Shown: positions 12,072 through 24,740, counted from the first letter of the stretch. The stretch is DNA of 64,000 nt from Carex sylvatica (GCA_964058845.1 CAXKVR010000016.1:248001-312000), one strand, 5' to 3'. Program-made: numbers and translations. The notes: generated by a model from the sequence alone, not told the origin.

Positions 12072-15000
12072 ATGGCTTTCAACTTGTTTCTCTCTCTCTT
12101 CTTCCTATTCCTATTCAATTCTTTCATTCCATTTCCATGTGCTTTCGGAATTGGTGCTTTTCAAGTTAAGCACAAATTTCTCACCCACCCACAGAGGCGA
12201 AATGTACATTTGATGCGGGCCCACGATGTCAGGCGGCACGAACGGATGCTTTCTGCTGTGGATTTGCCACTCGGTGGCAACGGATTACCCAGCGGAACCG
12301 GGTTTCCTTTCCTTTCCTTTCCTTCACTTCAATATTTATTATTTTATAAATGCTTTTCACGACCTTCATGTATTTCAAATTAAATACAGCTCAATTTATT
12401 TATGCCACAGATCCAGCTTTTACTTGCCATTCAAATCCATTCCTCCACAAGTTTGAGCTTGTTGCAGACCCAGGCTATATATAATATATGGGGGAGGTCC
12501 AAACTGTGATTGGTTTTCATTTAATTTACCAGTCATGGTTGCAATCTTGTCATTGGTTAATTATTAACGGGGACAATTTACAAAGATCTTAATATTCTTT
12601 TGTTATTATTGTTTAAGTAACACCCCGTTAGCTATATCATATATGGCTTCTTATCTATTAGTAAATTATAGGTGGTGTGTTTTTGGCACTGCTGGGCTAC
12701 TGGGGTTTGGATAGTTTTTCAATTGTGTTTGTTGATTCCTTTTCATGGCATGGAAAGGCAGTAACGCATTGATTCGGCCATTCGGGGGCTACTAATTATA
12801 TATTTATTAGCTTTAATTCTCTTTCCTGTCTCTGCAAGAGAAATTGTTGGTTGTTTCCAGCTTCCCGTTGGCTTTTCGTTTTCATTTGACAGTTAATTGG
12901 TGGAATTATCGCTACCAGATATGAAATCCAGTAGATCATAACAGAGTGCGAGCTATGTAGTCTACATTCACTGTGGGCCTTGCTATACAAGGCAAATCTT
13001 TAGTTCAGGATTTAAGGATTAATTGCATTTACGCCCCTCAATTTTGAGAACATTACAAAATTTAATTTCTCAAATCACGGCTTCTTGATAGTTGCCATTG
13101 GCACTGACATTCACCATCTTAATGACCAGCTTGGAATATAATATAACTTTGGCAAGGATTTCTTTTATATAAAAAGCACACATGTTCAATCTGTAATTTG
13201 ATAGTCTTTTATTTCTGATATTCGTTTCACATGTTTGTAATTTGGAAGAACAAATATTTGGTGATTTTAGAGAGCTACGTGAAAATAGAAAACACGGATT
13301 AGTTAAGTTTACACATAACACTCAAAGCATTCTTTAAAGCAGTGTTTCAGGAGGTCAATTTTTTTGGTATCTATTACTATTAGTAATTCTTTAATCCTGC
13401 ATGAAGAAAATGAGGAAATTTGTGACTACTTTAGGAGATGTACAGCAAATTACTTTCACGTTATGTTGCTTGTTAAGAGTTGTCTTTCTTTCAATAAATA
13501 ATGCAGGCTTTATTTTGCTCAGATCGGGATTGGTACACCCCCAAAAAATTACTACGTGCAAGTTGACACTGGAAGCGACTTACTATGGGTGAATTGTATC
13601 TCATGTTCACGTTGTCCCAAAAAGAGCGACCTTGGGGTACATACAACCTTTTTTTTTTTCTCTCTTTTATATCTTGGATTTCTTTACCTGCCAGTACCTG
13701 TACAATTGACCAGCTCATTATGGTATTGGATCTGGAGTAGAACTAGGGTGCTCTTAAGCTCACCAAAGTGTTTGGTGAGCTTAACTCCAAAACTCATCAA
13801 ATCGGTTTCAAATGATGAATCCGAACGGTTGGAACCCGCCTACCTTACGAGTGATGTGTCTACATGTGAAAATTTTAAACATTCGGATTAATTTAGTATA
13901 AAGTCAAGCGGTCAAAAAATGTTCAAAAAATGAATGCACTAAAATTAATTTATTAACCTTCTAATTTTGACCGATTGACTTTATACTAAATTAATTCGAA
14001 TGTTTAAAATTTTCACATGTAGACACATCACTCGTAAGGTAGGCGGGTTCCAACGGTTCGGATTCATCATTTGAAACCGATTTGATGAGTTTTGGAGTTA
14101 AGCTCACCAAACACTTTGGTGAGCTTAAGAGCACCCTAGTTCTACTCTTGGATCTGAATCGTATTCAGGATGACCAATACTATATTTAAAACAAAGAGAA
14201 CAAATAGATATAAGTTGGATTAGGTATTGTGTTCTGTTACAACTGGTAAGCACCAAGGAGTTCAAAGTGGCCTAGTTTTTTAATTGGTGCTAACAAAATA
14301 GAGCCATTAAGACTACACTAAGCCAGACAGGACCAGTATGTGTATAAATAATCAACCAATACTTATCCAGCATCAGATTGTGTGATGTTTTAATATAACT
14401 ATACTATATATTGATCATAAGAGAACAGCGTTGCTGACATATTTTTGTTGCTAGTGGGGCACATATCAAATAATTTATTATATTATCACCAAGCCACACA
14501 TATTTATTGGTTCCTTTTTTGTTGTTGGAAATATTGGGTGTAGATAGAACTGACGCTGTATGACTTGAGGGGTTCGCAAAGCGGGACCATGGTTTCGTGC
14601 GAAGAGAGCTTTTGCTCATCTACTTATGGTGGTGACCTACCAGGGTGTAGATCTGATTTACCGTGCCAGTATAGTGTATTGTATGGGGATGGTAGCTCTA
14701 CTACGGGTTTTTTTGTCACTGACGTTGTACATTATAACCAAGTAATTGGTGATTCTCTAACAAGAACTGCCAATGCTAGTGTCACATTTGGGTACGTTCT
14801 TTTTTCCCACTACATATTTTTATGTAAAAGTTTACTGCATATGCCCCTGTTACACAGAAAAAAAAAAGAATGTGTGTGCTACTAAATATAAAACTGCTCC
14901 CTCACATGTGTACGAGCGGATGTGTCATAGTCGTATTCGCATGCGCACATGGATGCACAGACTTTTTTTTTTTTTTTCTGAAAATTTTGTTTAAGTTCCC

Positions 15001-18000
15001 CTCTTTTCCCCTATTCATGGATTGTAATTCAGGGCTTGCAGGGTTTCTGGTAAAGATTCATTTTTTTGTTGTCCTTCTTTTTTGGAGGGGGGGGGGGGGG
15101 GGGGGGGGGTGTGCTAACTGCTAACTGATAAACAAATAAAAAGGCAAAGGCTTGCTAAACGAACTCTCAGTCAGGCCTTATGAGGTGTGCCTACGTGTCA
15201 AGTGTCTGCCTACTAGTGAAACAATACAAATTCAGTGTCAAATTTAGCTTATTCAAGTGTTGACTTGTCTGTAGTTAATTGTCAATCAACAACAACCAAG
15301 CCTTTAGTCCCAAACAGTTAATTGTCAATCTTCAAATTATCACAAGGTATGCCGACCTAAACTGCGAAAAGGACGAGCAAATGTCAACCTTTTGTATTGG
15401 GTCCACACTGCATCAGTGCTTGTAAAGCAACCCACTCGTTGATTATTCACAGCCTCTTTTTATTTGAACAGGTGTGGTGCACAACAAGGTGGCGACTTGG
15501 GTTCCTCTAGTGAAGCGCTTGATGGAATTCTCGGTTTCGGTCAATCAAATTCCTCAGTGTTAACTCAATTGGCTTCTGCTGGTAAAGTGAAGAAAATCTT
15601 CTCGCACTGCTTGGATACTGTGAAAGGAGGTGGAATATGGGCTATTGGAGATGTGGTGCAGCCCAAAATGAAGACTACCCCTTTGGTACCTGACCAGTGC
15701 GTAATTCTCCTTATCTTCTATCTGTTTAATTGCACAAGTGAGGGCTATTATGATTTGAGTAGGTTAATTTAGTCAAGATTGAATTGATTTGAAGTTTAGT
15801 TTGCTCTACTTTCAGTTGTTTGTTTTGGATCAGCATTTTAAACATTTTTCAATCCTTGACAATAAGACCCTTATTTTTCCTCTCAATTATATACTGCTAT
15901 TGCTTGTAGCTTCAGCTCAACCAAGGCCAATTCCTTAATTAATTGGTTCTTGAAAAGCATCTGAATTAAAAGTGAGATGTGGAAATTAAATTGGCAACAA
16001 GTAGAAGACCATTTTTACCAAATTTTGCATTTAGGTTCAGTCACAAATCAATTATTCCGTAATTTCCACTAGCTTCATCTCACAAACTGGATATATGTGA
16101 ATATAGTTATAGTTAGATTGCCTTTGATTTGTTCTTATATAGCTAAGTGGCGAAACAAATGTTTTTCCTATCCATTAGACAGCACTACAACGTAAACCTG
16201 AAGGGGATAATGGTTGGTGGTTCGTCACTGCAATTACCAACCGACATTTTTGAGACTGGTGACAAGAAAGGTACAATTATTGACAGTGGTACCACTTTGA
16301 CGTATCTTCCAGAGACAGCTTATAAGGCAGTATGGGATAAGGTACTAGAATTTACCAAAAGCACCTCTAGTTTCTTGAAAACTGAAAATACACGGTTGCT
16401 TTTGCAGATTACAAAGCACCCCCTAATTGTTCAGCATGTTAATATCATTAAAGAAAGCCTCAAACTCATATGTAAATTGACAAGTTAATTAAGTGATGAT
16501 ACCTATAGAAATGCATTGTATTCTATTGAGAATATATGGACAATATGTTTATAAATACTAGTTGAACCAATGTAACAAATATCTTGATACTTTCCTAAAA
16601 AAAAACTAATATCTTGATAGAATTGTAAATGCTAGCCTCTGCCATTCTCTTTCATGGCATGTCATAGCATTTATTGATTGATGATGCATGTAAATTAGGT
16701 GAGATTTTTGCAAGCATCAGCATAGATTTGTCTCTGGTATAATAATGATTTAATAAGGATTATTATTCTGTAGTCATAATCATTTGAAGGGCCAACTAAC
16801 AATTTGAAAGTTCTGGGGTGCTTATCATGATTTGAAGTAGTTTTTTTTAATATGAAAACTGGAGTTTGCATTTTACATTCGTGTTCATGTTAATTTTGCT
16901 TAATTCAATGTCATTTTGTAGGTGTTCCATAGCCATTCTGATCTCAGCTTCCAAACGGTGCAAGAATTCTCGTGCTTCCAATACACTGGAAAGTATGTGC
17001 TATTTTAGTTTTGTAGGTCCTTTTATACAACTCCAGTACTTGACCTGACCAGTACATGGTACTCTCCAGTATTGGTATGCCTCCCCTAGGTTGTTTAAAT
17101 GTAGCTTAAGCCTTAGTTAGACAGTATTGTTATCGCCATTGAAATTGCTTGGTGCAATACAATGGTCATTCTTTATCTCTTTTCAAATGATCAATTATGT
17201 ATCTAGATTTGGCAAGATGAAGGGTTGTATTAACACACCTGCGGGGGCGCGACCTTTTTTTTTTTTCTTTCCTTTCTCCAGAACTTGCAGAAATCTAGAT
17301 TCAATCTAACTCTGTGATTAATAACCCTTTCAGTATTGATGAAGGATTCCCAGAAGTCATTTTCAAATTTGAGGACTCTCTCACTTTGCATGTGTACCCG
17401 CACGACTATCTTTTCGAAAATGAGGTAATTCGAATTTCCATCATATAAACAATTTTTAAATCGGTCGGTACGGTTGCCACCGAAGTTTCTCAAGTGCTGT
17501 CTTGAGTAAATCAATGAAAATTGGCAGTATATTGTTTGGTATCATATTTATATTTAGTATTAAAACAAACTTTGGTTTTGTTACTCCGGTTGGGTTTTAT
17601 TTCTAGCCTACCCCAACTTGTTTGGGACTAAAAGCTTGGTTGTTGTTGTTGTTGTTATATTTAGTGTTAAAACAGAACTATTGTACTTAACAGAAGGATT
17701 ACTGTTTTGGGTTTCAAAATGGAGGTCTGCAATCCAAGGATGGAAGAGACATGTTTCTTTTGGGAGGTATATGCACCGTTAACTACATTTCAATTCAATT
17801 CTCCAATTTTTGAAGTATTATTATTTCTTGTTTTAGATTGTTGTGTCTTAATAGTTTACTTATGTACTGTTTGTATTTGCAGATCTAGTGCTGTCCAATA
17901 AGTTGGTTGTTTATGACTTGGAAAACCAAGTCATTGGGTGGACTGACTACAATTGTAAGCAACCCCAACACACACACACACAACCCTACCCCTCCCCCCC

Positions 18001-18472
18001 TCCCCCCCGATTGCATTAAGGAAGATAAAAAGAACAAAAATATTATAAAATATAATGCAGAAATGCGTACCAATTATTAAGGAGCGTCTTCTTGGTTCTT
18101 TTTTGCATATTTAAAAAAAAAAAAAAATTGAGGTATCCGAGCAAGTAGATACTCATCGAAGCTACGTAATATTTTCTTCCAAATAAGGGAGAAACACTAA
18201 CAAGTATTTTAGGAAATGTATGAATGTATGCTTTAGTTATCAGTTTGACAAAAAAAAACACCGTAATTTGTTAAATTCAAATTTGGTTTTGTTTTGCTTG
18301 GATATTAACGGGCCTTATTTTAGGTTCATCAACCATAAAAATTCAAGATGACAAGACGGGGAAGGTCTATGCCGTTGATGCTCATGACATAGGATCTGCT
18401 TGGAGGTCAGTGTCGCAAAGTTCTGTTCTTTTGTTGTCACTAACCATAGTGTTCACGTGCATGTTTGTTTGA
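12072..18472 (+). CDS. Aspartic protease, A36/A39-like, GPI-tailed (pepsin family A1)
   Basis: Ten exons join in phase: 12072-12301, 13507-13636, 14544-14791, 15472-15696, 16179-16341, 16922-16992, 17334-17424, 17694-17766, 17883-17954 and 18324-18472, giving 483 aa. A hydrophobic signal peptide covers about residues 1-24. The first active-site motif DTGS starts at D97 and the second, DSGT, at D313, with the plant-type Cys-rich insert between (CISCSRC). The tail ends in a hydrophobic stretch (SVLLLSLTIVFTCMFV) after a Ser-rich spacer, as in GPI-anchored members such as Arabidopsis A36/A39. The protein would therefore be secreted and held at the outer face of the plasma membrane; family members act in pollen and guard cells. 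Introns hold a MULE-like hairpin, two SINE tails and a poly-G tract, yet no exon is broken. The last exon reads on to its own stop, so an alternative last exon cannot be excluded. Confidence 0.93.
13735..14147. mobile_element. MULE-like hairpin MITE, 413 bp, in intron 2
   Basis: The first and last ~180 bp are nearly perfect inverted repeats, starting GAGTAGAACTAGGGTGCTC on each strand, around a short loop near 13905-13965. A 9-bp duplication, TTGGATCTG, flanks it at 13726-13734 and 14148-14156. Duplication length and long inverted repeats fit a Mutator-like non-autonomous element. It carries no gene and sits within the aspartic protease intron. Confidence 0.88.
15087..15109 (+). repeat. Poly-G tract, 23 G, in intron 3
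   Basis: An uninterrupted run of 23 G lies in intron 3 of the aspartic protease, on the coding strand. The exact length may be a sequencing or assembly estimate. Such a run could form a G-quadruplex in DNA or pre-mRNA. Confidence 0.75.
15289..15316 (-). mobile_element. Au-like SINE 3' tail, only 28 bp, with 15-bp TSD
   Basis: Read on the minus strand the insert is GTTTGGGACTAAAGGCTTGG followed by a short TTG repeat, the typical 3' end of plant Au-type SINEs. The 15-bp phrase AGTTAATTGTCAATC flanks it exactly at 15274-15288 and 15317-15331. The element is therefore a complete insertion event with extreme 5' truncation. It lies in intron 3 of the aspartic protease. Confidence 0.85.
17568..17656 (+). 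mobile_element. Au-like SINE 3' tail, 89 bp, with 18-bp TSD
   Basis: The insert ends in the Au-like block CCCCAACTTGTTTGGGACTA and a (TTG)n tail. It is flanked by ATATTTAGTATTAAAACA at 17550-17567 and by the same phrase with one change (G for A) at 17657-17674. It is 5'-truncated and lies in intron 7 of the aspartic protease, sense to the gene. Confidence 0.85.
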
Positions 18473-20010
18473 ATACCATGAGCTGACACTTGAAGCTGCA
18501 TGTATTTGTAATGCCCGCATTCAAATTTTCCCTGAGAAAGATAGATTAGGCCTGCTATCCTCTTCTTTTATAATTAATTCTTTTCACCCTCCAAAATGCA
18601 AAAGCAGCATTGGAGAGGAAGAAACTGATATGCAACATTTTCACAGCTTTGAACCTAAAAAGTTCAATGAGAGTATCATCTACGGGGTGTAATTTTATGA
18701 AATACTAATATGTTGTACACAGTGGTAGTTTAGTAACAAACAATGATTTAATGTTTCATTGCCTGGGATTTCATTCAAGTATTGCAATTACCAACTTCTT
18801 TACTCACAAGTCATTAATAGCCATCTAAAGGAACAAGAATACCAGGTCAGTGATTTGAAGTGCTTTTTTATGCCGTCTGTTATTTCTTCCTTTCTAAAGT
18901 AACTCCTTATTAGCCTGCTTTTCCTTTAAATCCTTTGTTGGTTTCTTCTTACTCTTCTTTTCTGGCCTTTTATAGTTTGTAATTCGCAAGACTTTTTGTT
19001 GTTTAGGGCCTGTTCGGCCCACTATCAGGAATGGATGTAGACATAGGAATTGAACTGCTTTTTAATGTTTCTGTGGACTGAATTTTTTTTTTTCCACGTG
19101 AACAGTAATGGAGTCGAACAGTCTTTAGAGCCTGTTCGGCGGCAGCTCAAAAATTACTCAGACTGAATTTTGTTTTTCTCTACATGAACAGTAATTTTTA
19201 GTTAAATTTTTTTGCAATTCCGTTCTCATTCCACTCCGTCCGCCGAACATGTCCTTAATGAGAACTTCCTACGGAAACGGAAAGATTCCTAACAAAAATG
19301 GAGCACTTTTATTAGAAGTCTAGGGACTGATTTGTAAAGTAGAGATAAAGCAAACATACCATCTCCTGTCTATTGTTTCAGTTAAGATATAACTATTGAC
19401 AGTTGGTACGTAATTTTGATTAGGTGAAAACATATTTTGACAGTTGTTAAAAGCTATCTTGATCCTCGCACTCGTTTTTCAAATCTTTTAAAATGCACAC
19501 TTGAATATTCAATTAATTCGTACTTGGTTATTACACAAATATTAATAGTAGCTGTAATTTTCTTAAAAACTTCAAAACAATAATTAGGAGTTGTTTAGGG
19601 AGGAGGAAGTTCGGAATTATGTACAATATTCCATAAAAGCAAAATCCGTTAGTCCGTGAAGGCTAAACCTCGTGCAGACCTAATCAGTAAACCATGATTT
19701 TCTACATTTTTATTTTTTTATTTTTTTATTTTATATTGGAAAACAATTTTCGGTTTTTAGTTACAGAAAACAAGTACTTGCTGCGGGCCCTTTGAATTAC
19801 GAACTCTTTTAACTTGACAAATGCAAAGTTTTATATTAAGGCCCACGTGCTACACCTAATGCAAACAGGCGTATCAAAGGAATTCTATCCACATATGCAA
19901 ACATGGCAAAAATTGGATATTTTATTCCTCCTAAAAGTAGAAAACATATCTTGTTGACAAATCCATTTTATTGATTAAAATTAACGCCATACAAAAATGA
20001 AGCAGAACAA
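18473..20010. other. Region between the convergent protease and PYRR genes
   Basis: The 3' flanks of both genes meet here. Apart from the Tourist-like element at 19006-19254 nothing coding is supported. The 75-aa frame at 18465-18692 overlaps the protease stop in another frame and has no recognisable content. Confidence 0.5.
19006..19254. mobile_element. Tourist-like (PIF/Harbinger) MITE, 249 bp
   Basis: The left end GGGCCTGTTCGG and the reverse complement of the right end, GGACATGTTCGGCGG, form a terminal inverted repeat. A 3-bp duplication TTA lies at 19003-19005 and 19255-19257. A second internal GAGCCTGTTCGGCGG block near 19130 suggests nesting or an internal duplication. No coding sequence is present. 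Confidence 0.7.
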
Positions 20011-23000
20011 TCAAGTTGATTGGGTTAAGGTAAAACTTGAAGAAGCCTCTTTTCGTAGCACTTCGGACCGTAATTGCATTAGCAATCTCCCCAGATAATT
20101 CAGGCCTTCTCCTTCCCGCCCCCCGCCCCAAAAGAGATCATGCGGGGATGCCTCCACAAGCACAGAACCAGCAGTTGAACAAAGCATGGTGTTCAAGTGG
20201 GGGTATGTCAGAAACTTGCATTTTAGGGCTCTGTACATGACATCAATTTTGGTGCTCTCCCAATCAACTCGAACCTATACCAACATGCAAAACACATGAG
20301 ATATAAATACACAATAACGGTGATGAGGACAGCGGTGACAACAACAGTAATACCACTAAAACCAAGATGTATGACAGAATTTCAATTATGGTAGGCAACC
20401 TCGCTTAATTTGTTTTCCATAAACACTTTGGTAAAAATTTCATACAAAGCCCTAATAAGTTTGGATCATCATTGAACCATATAGAAGTTCTCTAAACAAC
20501 AACAACAACCAAGCCTTTAGTCCCAAACAAGTTGGGGTAGGCATAGAAGTTCTCTAAACAAATCCGAAAAAAAAACTAAACAACACATCAGAAGGGAACT
20601 TCAGCATTAAATGGCTTCAGCAAAATAACCAAGCGCAATGCACCAAAGCGAAAGCTCTTACTCACATAAAAGTAAAACCAAAAAGTAGACCGTATAAATA
20701 TAGCGAGAGAAATAATGGTACTATGAAGTAATATATCTTCTGTTATAATTTAAATGCAGTTTTTGGTACCAGTTTGGGGTGTTCTCTTTGCAATCTCCTC
20801 CCCATTCGAGCTGCTTCTTCCGGACTATTTGCTGTCTTTATCTTTTCAACAAACTCCCTTGCAACAGGGCTATCTACCCCTACAAACTTGTGTGCCTTCA
20901 TGAAAATAAACAATTGCAAAAGAATAAAACATAATGCAATAAGACCACTTAAAAAAATAAGCTTAACTCTAGAAACTCAATCGAGTCCCAAATGAAGCCC
21001 AACCTTTCTACCGAATCTAAGAATGGAAGTTATATAGTTCACCTGATAATAGTGTTCCACACTTGGCCACACGGTGCGCTCTCCATTTTCATAAGGCATT
21101 TCAATAGGATGAGCAGAGAAATTTGAGAAGGCTCCAAAAGGGTCCCATGTCTTATAGAAAGATATTATGTTTGTTTCGTAAGGAGATAAAGTTGGATCAA
21201 TTGACGGGATTTCATTGGCAGAGGGAATCATAGGAAAAAGATCAGGTATGGGCTGAAGATATCCACTTATCAGCATATCAGGTCCGATCTGTCATGTCAG
21301 TTTACAAATAAGAAGAATGGTTACATGGGTTATTAAAGATTATTTGGGGCAAAATAAAACAACAGAAATTCAGGCTGACTGATATACCTAAACAGCTATG
21401 GAAAATAAGCTTTATAAATAAATGAATATTAGCCATGTACCAAAATGATTGCACAACCAACCTAAACCACAAGCAACCCCCAAAACACACACTACCACCG
21501 ATTTAAACACCCTGTTCTTGTCATTATTTGGAGGCAGGAAGTAGTGGGGTTAAAGCAATGTTCAGCAGCTGAAGTTCAGCTCTGTCCTGCTACCAGTATT
21601 CAGCTGTTAATGGTATCTGGTGCATTTATTTCAGCTGTTACAGCACACGTTCCAATTTGCATATACCAGGATCTTTTAGGGAAAAGAATCACCTGTTCAA
21701 AGGAGACATCAACCAAATTTAAAGCTTGGGACATTTGAACCATCCCTAATTCACCAACGGGTGAAGGAGCATTGGATCCACCTATGATTTTCGGGGCCAC
21801 AAAAGCATAAACCTGAAAGAACAGTTAGCGATTGATCAATCCATAATCCTAGAGATAGGTTGCTGTGTCCAAGACCACTAAAATCAGGAATAGCGGACAA
21901 AAAATCTCACAGATAAACTGGTTTTTCAGATGTATGTGTTAATCATTAAATTTACAAAAAAAAAATTAGAATGCAATCGCGAGTACTCTTATATTCTAGT
22001 AATATTAAAAGAAAAAAGAATACTATCAGAAAGAAATGAAAAAAGATACAACTATCAGCTCGACCCGTTCTGTATAAGAAAAAAATGCCATGCACTAACA
22101 TCTCAAAGTACAAGTATTACGATGATGTACCTTGTGAATAACACCAGCGGAAATAGCTGGTGCTGCCAGGCCGCCACCACACTCCCATAGCACAGAGAGG
22201 TAGCCCCGGTCATAGCAATATGCCATCACATCTCTCGGGTTTAATATATCAAACTCAACCACTTCAACCCCTTTGGCTGCAAGCTTCTTTTGTAGATCTT
22301 TCCTAGCTCCCCTTTGTGTAGCGACTATGGTATAAGCTTCAAGTACGTTCCATAGCTTTGCCTCTTCGGGCAGGTCAAAGGTCTGGGACATCACGATTCG
22401 AACTGGGACGTGGCCACCGCCATGTCTCGCGGTAAGTTGAGGGTCTGAGATCACACTAAAGTTACTTCTGTTAGATGATGAAATTGAAACAACATATTAA
22501 AGTCCTCAACAAAGGTAGTATGGATTACAGAGTTCTAAAGAAGAAATAGAGATTTTAGGTAACACGACTCGACAACTGTGTGACAAGTTCCATGGATAAC
22601 ATTAAGAATTTAAAACAAGTATTTTTAATAGAAATCAAACAGGAAAATTTTAAAAACAAAGAAGGTAAGACTCTGATAGATAAATCCTAACTATTAACCG
22701 TGAAAGACACATTAAAGATAACACTTCCAACCTCTTTAATCCTTGAATATAAGGATTCATCAATAAATTCCAACTGGGTAGAGTGTACTGAAAGATGTTG
22801 AGGTCTAAGTTAACAGATAACAAATTTCAGTATATAAGAATATGGTATACCATCACGACGTACAGTATTTCCACCAACAACAATAGCATCACTTCTCCCG
22901 CGCAATTCAAAAACTCGGCCTCTAGATAACCTGCTGCTTACCCAAGAGGCATGCCCACTACTAGCTGCAATTTTTCCTTCGAAAGGACAATTATTTTTCT

Positions 23001-23933
23001 TTTGAGTTAGGAAATTCTAACAGTGACATTTTCTAAAGAGATCATGAGAGGGAGGGATGGAGATTGTCACTGATTACCATCTAGGGTCATAGCATATTTG
23101 AGAACTGAGAATGGAACATGAAAGGCGGCTCGGTAAAGCAAAGGCGCATTCACAGTTAGGCAAGACTTGAGAGCTTCCTAATTGAAATTTAGGAAAAGAA
23201 CTTACAATAATGATTAAATTGGCACTGGTATAACTTAAATGATAACAAGATATCTTCTGGTGATGTAGGGCATGACAGAACCAGGATAAAAAATGAAATG
23301 AACTTGAATACCTCATACTGTCGACCTTGCAAATCTTCTCCCAAAACATGAACTTGAATACCTTCACTTCTGAGAGATTGTATGGCTTTCCCACGCAAAT
23401 GCTGAAGTGGGTGCCGAAGACCCACCACTACACGTGAGATTCCTGCCTAAATAATAAATAATTAATACTGATTGGTAGATATCATGGCTAACAACTAACA
23501 AGGCTTAAGAAAAGCAAAGCAAGCAGATAAGCACCTGAACCAGAGCAGAAACAGCTGTGTGATCTCCATAGCAGTCTCCCGGCTCAAGATTTAAATACAC
23601 AACACCGCCGCGGGCCAATTCTCCGGCAGCCTCAACTGCTTGTAGTTCGGCGCATTTGGTGCCTTGTGCGTAGAGAAAAGCCTCTCCAACTACTTGGTCT
23701 GAGCCTCCCCGGGAGATTACACAGCCGAAATTGGGGTGCGGGGAGGTGCAGCCAGCGGAGCGATCGGCGAGGTCGGCGGCTCGGCGGAGGAGAGAGACGT
23801 CTTGAGAAGGTTTAGAGGCTCCGGAGACGGAGAAGGTGATGATGCGGCGGGGCGATGGATGATTGGAGCGGCAGGAGGGGGTCAGAGGAAGCAGCGACAC
23901 CGATGGAGATGAAAGGGAGAATGGATGACGCAT
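20011..23933 (-). CDS. PYRR: PYRR: riboflavin-pathway reductase with YbiA-like domain
   Basis: Nine exons in coding order are 23933-23535, 23446-23312, 23177-23078, 22976-22851, 22444-22131, 21812-21693, 21288-21043, 20895-20770 and 20274-20011, giving 609 aa with all phases consistent. The Ser-rich N-terminus (about 45 aa) looks like a plastid transit peptide. A deaminase-like domain follows but lacks the zinc ligands: CAE replaces HAE, and EPGDCYGD stands where the Cys-rich PCxxxGRTPPC motif should be. The middle is the reductase domain (KYAMTLDGKIA, VVGGNTVRRDDPQLT). The last ~200 aa are a COG3236/YbiA-like domain (KTWDPFGAFSNFS, SPHDLFWGGGREGEGLNYLG). Known family roles are NADPH reduction of the 5-amino-6-ribosylaminouracil phosphate intermediate and hydrolysis of unstable pathway intermediates. 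A separate deaminase (PYRD) supplies the missing activity in plants. Intron 8 holds a SINE tail. Confidence 0.96.
20499..20542 (-). mobile_element. Au-like SINE 3' tail, 44 bp, with 18-bp TSD
   Basis: On the minus strand it reads GCCTACCCCAACTTGTTTGG, then GACTAAAGGCTTGG and (TTG)n. The 18-bp phrase ATAGAAGTTCTCTAAACA flanks it perfectly at 20481-20498 and 20543-20560. It is a strongly 5'-truncated SINE in the last intron of PYRR, in the same transcriptional sense as the gene. Confidence 0.88.
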
Positions 23934-24116
23934 TCTCTTTTTTAATGAAATCGAAGAGTTCTCCTGGCTGACGCCTGTGCTCTGTGCTCTGTGCCCTGTG
24001 CATGGAAACCCTTGGTCGCGCTCTCACGGATGAAAGTAGCAAGTAGCATCGCTTATTAAACAAATTCGGAAAAATATAAGATTACATCTAATCTAACGGT
24101 TCAGATCGATTATGAG
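23934..24116. promoter_or_regulatory. 5' flank of PYRR
   Basis: Only about 180 bp separate the PYRR start codon from the repeat block that begins at 24117, so the promoter is short or extends into transposon-derived DNA. The part at about 24060-24110 resembles one arm of the hairpin element at 33218-33518 (shared TCTAACGGTTCAGATCGA). Confidence 0.4.
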
Positions 24117-24395
24117 AAAATATTAGACAGATTCTCTCAATTTCTAACATTGAATGGAGATGTCCAATTGTCTCTTATTATATACGTTTGTGCATACACC
24201 ACAAATAAGAAAATATGCCATTTATCTCACAACCGATCAATTAGAAAACAATTTATTTTAAACATTTAACGTATCTTTATTTTTTTAATAAATGATACAA
24301 TGGATAATTTATAAATTTAAAACGAGTTTTAATAGCAAAGATAATTAATTTGATAAATTTTTGAAATTTTTAAATTTAAAAGGGTAGATAAGATG
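24117..24395. repeat. Repeat copy A, left part (interrupted by the MULE)
   Basis: This segment matches 34566-34646 plus 35154-35348 closely, and continues after the MULE at 32553-32710. It lacks the 499-bp hAT insertion present in copy B; the uninterrupted site reads CATACACC at 24193-24200. The last 10 bp, AGATAAGATG, are the left target duplication of the MULE. Confidence 0.88.
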
Positions 24396-24559
24396 CCGAT
24401 TTTTTTAATAATAGAAATTAAATAAATAAAATATCGGAATACGATACTGATTTTTTTTTTTTTTAAATATGAGTAGAATGGGATTCTTTAACCCGTCCCA
24501 TGGGACGAGACAAATTAACCCGTCCCATGTCTAATCCCCGTTTAATCTTAATCAAGCTT

Positions 24560-24740
24560 TAAAAAAAAAAAAAAAAAAAAAAAACCGGGACGGGAAGGGT
24601 GGACCCGTCCCAGAAATGAAAAAAACGGAAAAAAAAAAAAAAATTTAAAAAAAAAAAAAAAATCGGGACGGGAAGGGTGAACCTGTCCCGGAAATGAAAA
24701 AAAAACAAAAAAAAAGGGACGGGCCCGTCCCATACCCTTC
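24560..24740. repeat. Left subterminal palindromic repeats of MULE 1
   Basis: Copies of the near-palindrome GGGACGGGAAGGGTGGACC with its CGTCCC continuation lie at about 24588-24613 and 24663-24688, with a shorter GGGACGGGCCCGTCCC at 24717-24732. Poly-A runs separate them. Mirror copies occur near the right end (about 32281-32305 and 32337-32361). They probably bind transposase or host factors, which is inference. Confidence 0.75.

Noticed and set aside
16342..16488. Extension of protease exon 5 into the following sequence (VLEFTKS...)
   Set aside because: A GTACTA donor after GATAAG joined to the acceptor before 16922 restores the family sequence, so this stretch is intronic.
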